A stretch of DNA of 9,804 bases, taken from the NCBI GenBank assembly GCA_029821235.1, contig JALGTT010000031.1, positions 1 to 9,804 of the forward strand, read 5' to 3'. Made by a program: the position numbers and the translations under genes. Below the pieces are notes generated by a model. It had not been told where the DNA came from. It made no database searches and saw nothing but the letters and a program-made list of their open reading frames with translations. This document shows, in pieces, positions 6,677 to 9,804 of this stretch (within the stretch, counting starts at the first letter, position 1; every line of letters begins with the position of its first letter). This DNA comes from Candidatus Hebobacteria bacterium (GTDB taxonomy: Bacteria > Armatimonadota > Hebobacteria > Hebobacterales > Hebobacteraceae).

Positions 6677-7495
6677 TTGAACATCCTGTTGATCGGTGAC
6701 ATCGTCGGCCGCCCCGGCAGAGAGGCGCTGGTCAGGCTGCTGCCGGGGCTGCGGCGCAAGTACAAGGCGGCTTTTGCCATCGCCAACGCGGAGAATGCCG
6801 CCGGAGGTATGGGGATCACCCCTGACACCGCCGCCGAACTGATGGACGCCGGGGTTGACGTGCTCACCACCGGCAACCATGTTTGGAGGCACCGAGAGGC
6901 GGCGTCTCTGGTCGCCGAGGAGCCGCGTCTGCTCCGCCCCGCCAACTATCCGGCGTCCGCCCCCGGCCGGGGGGCGGCGGTGTTCACCACGTCGGAAGGC
7001 CAGCCCGTGGGCGTGCTCAATCTCCTCGGGCGCACTTTCATGCGCCCTGTGGACTGCCCGTTCGTGGCCGCCGACAGGGAAATCGAGGAGATTCGCGCCA
7101 AGACACCGGTGATCGTGGTGGACATGCACGCGGAAGCCACCAGCGAAAAACAGGCCATGGGGTGGTATCTTGATGGGCGGGCCTCCGCGGTAATCGGCAC
7201 CCATACCCACGTGCAGACTGCGGACGAGCGGATTCTGCCCCAGGGGACCGCCTACATCACGGATGTGGGGATGACCGGCCCCAGGGACTCGATTCTCGGC
7301 GTGGAGGTGGAACCCATCGTCAGCCGCTTTCTCTCCGGCATGCCGGCCCGCTTCCGGGTGGCCGGGTGGCCGGTGATGCTGAGCGCGGTGGTTATCGACA
7401 TCGCGCCGGAAACAGGACGGGCAACTTCTATCCAGCGTGTGTTACAATTAGTAGAGGAGCCGCAGACGACCGGCGAGACCCAGCCGGGTGAGTAG
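6677..7495 (+). CDS. ymdB: YmdB-type metallophosphoesterase
   Basis: This 272-residue protein belongs to the TIGR00282 family. In Bacillus, YmdB has 2',3'-cyclic-nucleotide phosphodiesterase activity and influences RNA levels, biofilm and sporulation decisions. All dinuclear metal-site positions are visible: D8 in IGDIVGRPGR, E39 and N40 in NAENAAGG, N67 and H68 in TTGNHVW, H151 in VVDMHAEATSEK, and H176 and H178 in GTHTHVQTAD. The start is TTG at 6677, giving MNILLIGDIVG as in the family, with CAGGGAG at 6664-6670 six nt upstream. An in-frame GTG at 6656 would add seven atypical residues and lacks a ribosome site. Linkage rny-ymdB-spoVS matches Bacillus. Its 3' end contains a possible promoter for spoVS. 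Confidence 0.93.
   Translation: MNILLIGDIVGRPGREALVRLLPGLRRKYKAAFAIANAENAAGGMGITPDTAAELMDAGVDVLTTGNHVWRHREAASLVAEEPRLLRPANYPASAPGRGAAVFTTSEGQPVGVLNLLGRTFMRPVDCPFVAADREIEEIRAKTPVIVVDMHAEATSEKQAMGWYLDGRASAVIGTHTHVQTADERILPQGTAYITDVGMTGPRDSILGVEVEPIVSRFLSGMPARFRVAGWPVMLSAVVIDIAPETGRATSIQRVLQLVEEPQTTGETQPGE
7440..7448 (+). promoter_or_regulatory. Possible extended -10 promoter inside ymdB, for spoVS
   Basis: TGTTACAAT (7440-7448) is an extended -10 with TACAAT matching 5/6. No recognisable -35 lies 16-18 nt upstream. Transcription would begin near 7455, within the last codons of ymdB, and give spoVS a leader of nearly 200 nt. It is an A/T-rich island in GC-rich coding sequence. Confidence 0.35.
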
Positions 7496-7540
7496 AGAGC
7501 CGCGGCGACTCGCAGTGGAGATTGACGCCCCGGCAGCAGA

Positions 7541-7568
7541 TTGCCAGGACTCGAATAGCATAGATACT
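7541..7568 (+). promoter_or_regulatory. Possible promoter of spoVS
   Basis: TTGCCA (7541-7546, 5/6 to the -35 consensus) is followed after 16 nt by GATACT (7563-7568, 4/6 to the -10 consensus). The start would be near 7575, leaving about 77 nt before spoVS. A separate TTGACG at 7522-7527 has no matching -10 at the right distance. The 156-nt ymdB-spoVS gap is visibly less GC-rich than its surroundings, which fits a control region. Confidence 0.35.
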
Positions 7569-7651
7569 CGATATCGTCAAAGCCCGAGCAAGTGAGATTC
7601 AGTGTTCAGGGCACTAGCATAAGAAACAACAGCAGCAGGAGGACTTCGCCA

Positions 7652-7912
7652 ATGGAGGTCCTGCGTGTCTCGTCAAAGTCGAACCCGAACGCAGTGGCAG
7701 GCGCTCTCGCCGGGGTGATCAGAGAAAAGGGCGGGGCCGAACTCCAGACGATTGGGGCGGGCGCCCTGAATCAGGCGGTCAAGGCCATCGCCATAGCCCG
7801 CGGCTTCATGGCTCCCTCCGGTGTGGACCTCATCTGCCGTCCCGCCTTCGCAGACATCACCGTGGACGGCCAGGAGCGCACCGCCATTCGCCTCATCGTC
7901 GAGCCGAAGTGA
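7652..7912 (+). CDS. spoVS: Stage V sporulation protein S (SpoVS)
   Basis: SpoVS is a small Alba-fold protein. In Bacillus it affects spore-coat assembly and septation, but it also occurs in non-sporulating lineages such as Deinococcus-Thermus. The 86-residue product is the same length as the Bacillus protein and nearly collinear with it: PNAVAGALAGVIREKGGAE at 12-30, then IGAGALNQAVKAIAIARGF at 34-52, APSGVDLIC at 54-62 and GQERTAIRLIVEPK at 73-86. The ATG at 7652 has a strong AGGAGGA at 7637-7643 with 8-nt spacing. The longer frame from 7592 would add 20 unconserved residues across the ribosome site and is rejected. It is the last gene of the plus-strand run and may be expressed separately from ymdB. 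Confidence 0.96.
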   Translation: MEVLRVSSKSNPNAVAGALAGVIREKGGAELQTIGAGALNQAVKAIAIARGFMAPSGVDLICRPAFADITVDGQERTAIRLIVEPK

Positions 7913-7954
7913 GTTGCGCCTGCTCCGGCCCCTAGGTCCTGTCGCACATAGCCG

Positions 7955-7985
7955 GCCGCCGAGGGGCCGCGTGCCCCGGGGCGGC
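7955..7985. terminator. GC-rich hairpin between convergent spoVS and dapB
   Basis: GCCGCC (7955-7960) pairs with GGCGGC (7980-7985). Inside a 2x2 internal loop, GGGGC (7963-7967) pairs with GCCCC (7973-7977) around CGCGT. There is no T-tract on either side, so it is not a textbook intrinsic terminator. Its position, 42 nt after spoVS and 42 nt beyond the dapB stop, suggests a shared transcript end or a 3'-end-protecting structure. Confidence 0.4.
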
Positions 7986-8026
7986 GGGTGGTCGTCATGG
8001 GGCAGGCGGAGGCTTCCGTCCGCGCG

Positions 8027-8824
8027 CTAGGAGATCACCCTCTCCAATCCCACCACCAGTCCCTGCAACCCTCTCACCTTGCGAATCCCCAGCAGCACTC
8101 CCGGCATGAACGACTCCCGGCTGATGGAGTCGTGGCGGAGGGTGAGGGTTTGCCCCAATCCCCCGAGGATCACCTCCTGGTGGGCGACCAGCCCCGGCAG
8201 GCGCACGCTGTGGATGTGGATTCCCCCGGTCGCGGTCTGGCCCCGCGCCGGCTGGTCGTCCGGCCCGGCCTCGGCAAGGCGGCTTCCCTCCGCATTCGCC
8301 ATCATCTGCGCGGTGCGCAGCGCGGTCCCGGAGGGCGCGTCCACCTTTCCCGTGTGATGGAGTTCGATGATCTCCGCGGAGGGGAAGTACCGGGCCGCCT
8401 GGGCCGCGAACTGCATCATCAGCACCGCCCCGATGGCGAAATTAGGGGCCACCAGGCAGGCCGCGCCGCGCTCCCCGCACAGCGCCTCCAGTTCCGCCAG
8501 ATCTCCCTCCTTCAGCCCTGAGGTGCCCACCACGCAGGAGACGCCGGCCTGCAGCGCGGTGCGAAGATTCCCCATCACCGCTTCCGGCAGGGTGAAGTCC
8601 ACCATCACCTCCGGCGAGGAGCGCGCGATCGCCTCCGCCAGCGACTCCACGACCGGCACCGGCTCCCCGCCCGCGACTCCCGCGAGAGCCCCTGCATCCT
8701 CTCCCACATGGGCGCGGTCCACCGCGGCCGCCAGGACCATGTCGCTCTCGCCGCACACCGCCCGCACCACCTCGCGCCCCATCCGGCCGGCCGCGCCGGC
8801 CACCAACACGCGTATCTCGCCCAT
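8027..8824 (-). CDS. dapB: 4-hydroxy-tetrahydrodipicolinate reductase
   Basis: DapB reduces 4-hydroxy-tetrahydrodipicolinate with NAD(P)H in the diaminopimelate/lysine pathway, supplying cell-wall diaminopimelate. The 265-residue cytoplasmic enzyme has the dinucleotide-binding GAAGRMG at 10-16, VDFTLPEAV at 75-83 and GTSG at 100-103 (usually GTTG). It also has APNFAIGAVL at 126-135, the catalytic ELHHTGKVDAPSGTA at 154-168 and HSVRLPGLVAHQEV further on, a form common in Firmicutes-type DapB. The start is the ATG at 8824 (minus strand), preceded by GGAGGGGAGAGGGTGA. The frame runs open to 8962, but that part is Arg/Gly-rich and antiphase to the upstream peptidase gene. It begins 2 nt after the peptidase stop (TGAACATG), so the two are probably cotranscribed and coupled. 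Confidence 0.95.
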   Translation of the reverse strand: MGEIRVLVAGAAGRMGREVVRAVCGESDMVLAAAVDRAHVGEDAGALAGVAGGEPVPVVESLAEAIARSSPEVMVDFTLPEAVMGNLRTALQAGVSCVVGTSGLKEGDLAELEALCGERGAACLVAPNFAIGAVLMMQFAAQAARYFPSAEIIELHHTGKVDAPSGTALRTAQMMANAEGSRLAEAGPDDQPARGQTATGGIHIHSVRLPGLVAHQEVILGGLGQTLTLRHDSISRESFMPGVLLGIRKVRGLQGLVVGLERVIS

Positions 8825-8826
8825 GT

Positions 8827-9804
8827 TCACCCTCTCCCCTCCGGCAGCGGCCCGGCCGCCACCAGCGCGGTCTTTCCCTCTGTGAACGAAGACTCGGCCA
8901 ACCGATGGACGTCTTCGGCGGTGACCGCGTCCACCCTTTCCGCGATCTCCCGGAACGACCACACCCGCCCCCAGACGATCTCCGACATCGCCAGGTGCTG
9001 CATGCGAAAACTGGTGCTCTCCATCGCCAGCGCCAGACCCACCTTCAACTGAGTCTTCGCCCGGTCCAACTCCTCGTCGGTCGGTCCCTCTCGGCGCAGG
9101 CGGGCCACCTCTTCCTCCACCAGTTCCATCACCTGCGAGAAAGTCTCCGGGCCCGTCCCCGCCTCCACCGTCAACAGCCCCGCCCCCTCATAGGCTTCCA
9201 GGTAGGAGGCGATGTGGTAGGCCAGCCCGCGCTTCTCCCGCACCTCCTGGAACAGCCGGGAGCCGGCGCCCCCGCCCAGGATGGTGTCGAACACTGAGAA
9301 CGCGTGTCTCTGCTCCTCCCGGCGGCCGCAGCCCGGCGTCGCCAGGCACAGGTGCACCTGCTCGGTGGGCCGGTGGACAAACTCCCGCACCGCGCGGAAG
9401 GTCGGCGCCGGCACCGGCGGCGGCCCCTCGCCGCGGGGAAGCCGCCCAAGGCGGCGCTCGGCCAGCCCCACTATCGCATCATGGTCCACCCTTCCCGCCG
9501 CGCTGACCACCAGCCGGGAGCCGCAGCAGAGGTGATCGCGACGAGCGCGGACCGTCTCCGGGTCCAGGCCGGCGATGGTGTCCGGTTCGCCCAGCGGAGA
9601 CCTCCCCAGAGGATGGTCCCCCCACGTCTTGCACAGCAGGAAATCGTGGACCCATTCCTCCGGCGTGTCCTCCACCTGGTGGATTTCCTGGCACACCACT
9701 TCCTTCTCCCGCGCCACTTCGCTCTCGGCACAGCGGGACTCCAGCAGCATCTCGAGCAGCAGTTCCAGGGCATCCCCCGCCCGCTCCCCGACGGTGCGGG
9801 CGAG
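8827..9804 (-). CDS. M16 family zinc peptidase (N-terminus beyond window)
   Basis: This is a processing-peptidase-like protein of the insulinase/MlpA (YmxG) type. The 325 visible residues are about three quarters of a usual 410-425-residue protein; the start and the HxxEH zinc motif lie past 9804. The visible part begins 18 residues before the Met at 9750. It includes REKEVVCQEIHQVEDTPEEW, which carries the distal zinc-ligand glutamate expected in the family, and HPLGRSPLGEP. The inactive half follows with its signature GGGAGSRLFQEVREKRGLAY (about visible residues 177-196). In many Gram-positive-like genomes this gene sits between pnp and lysine/diaminopimelate genes, which fits the adjacent dapB and predicts pnp just outside the window. 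Its substrate is unknown. No signal peptide can be judged here. Confidence 0.92.
   Translation of the reverse strand, partial: LARTVGERAGDALELLLEMLLESRCAESEVAREKEVVCQEIHQVEDTPEEWVHDFLLCKTWGDHPLGRSPLGEPDTIAGLDPETVRARRDHLCCGSRLVVSAAGRVDHDAIVGLAERRLGRLPRGEGPPPVPAPTFRAVREFVHRPTEQVHLCLATPGCGRREEQRHAFSVFDTILGGGAGSRLFQEVREKRGLAYHIASYLEAYEGAGLLTVEAGTGPETFSQVMELVEEEVARLRREGPTDEELDRAKTQLKVGLALAMESTSFRMQHLAMSEIVWGRVWSFREIAERVDAVTAEDVHRLAESSFTEGKTALVAAGPLPEGRG

Noticed and set aside
7988..8885. Plus-strand open frames opposite dapB
   Set aside because: dapB is certain on the minus strand from its motifs and start; the plus-strand translations have no recognisable features.

Overview
The window is high-GC bacterial chromosome with a conserved housekeeping order: cinA, thpR, recA, recX, rny, ymdB, spoVS on the plus strand, then dapB and an M16 peptidase on the minus strand. 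The cinA-recA-rny-ymdB-spoVS order is known from Bacillus and other Terrabacteria. The recA, dapB and spoVS products also resemble Firmicutes/Thermus-type versions. A secreted beta-strand-rich protein with YjbH/outer-membrane character, high GC and two TTG starts suggest a diderm Terrabacterial lineage such as Armatimonadota. That placement is inference from content; no phylogeny was run.

Layout. 1-126 may be the tail of an upstream gene. A strong sigma70-type promoter (146-174) drives a small exported protein (237-944), which ends at a strong, probably bidirectional terminator (988-1018). The 467-nt gap from 945 to 1411 is the most interesting stretch. It holds a near-consensus minus-strand promoter (1197-1169), a predicted ~110-nt minus-strand C-rich small RNA ending at a hairpin terminator (1089-1047), a four-tract G-quadruplex motif on the plus strand, a perfect 13-bp inverted repeat (1224-1264) and the cinA promoter (1332-1360).

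cinA, thpR, recA and recX overlap one another by 4, 20 and 14 nt and look like one translationally coupled unit for NMN/nucleotide salvage, RNA end repair and homologous recombination. A 247-nt GC-rich, foldable stretch then leads into rny (RNase Y), followed by ymdB and spoVS. In Bacillus, RNase Y is an RNA-decay endonuclease and YmdB and SpoVS are developmental regulators. spoVS may also have its own promoters. The plus-strand run ends at a GC-rich hairpin that faces dapB. On the minus strand the M16 peptidase (cut by the window edge) and dapB are 2 nt apart and probably cotranscribed.

No tRNA, rRNA, CRISPR array, insertion sequence or phage gene was recognised. All named protein genes look intact except those cut by the window ends. 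The novelty, if any, lies in the non-coding DNA between 945 and 1411 and in the leader of rny.
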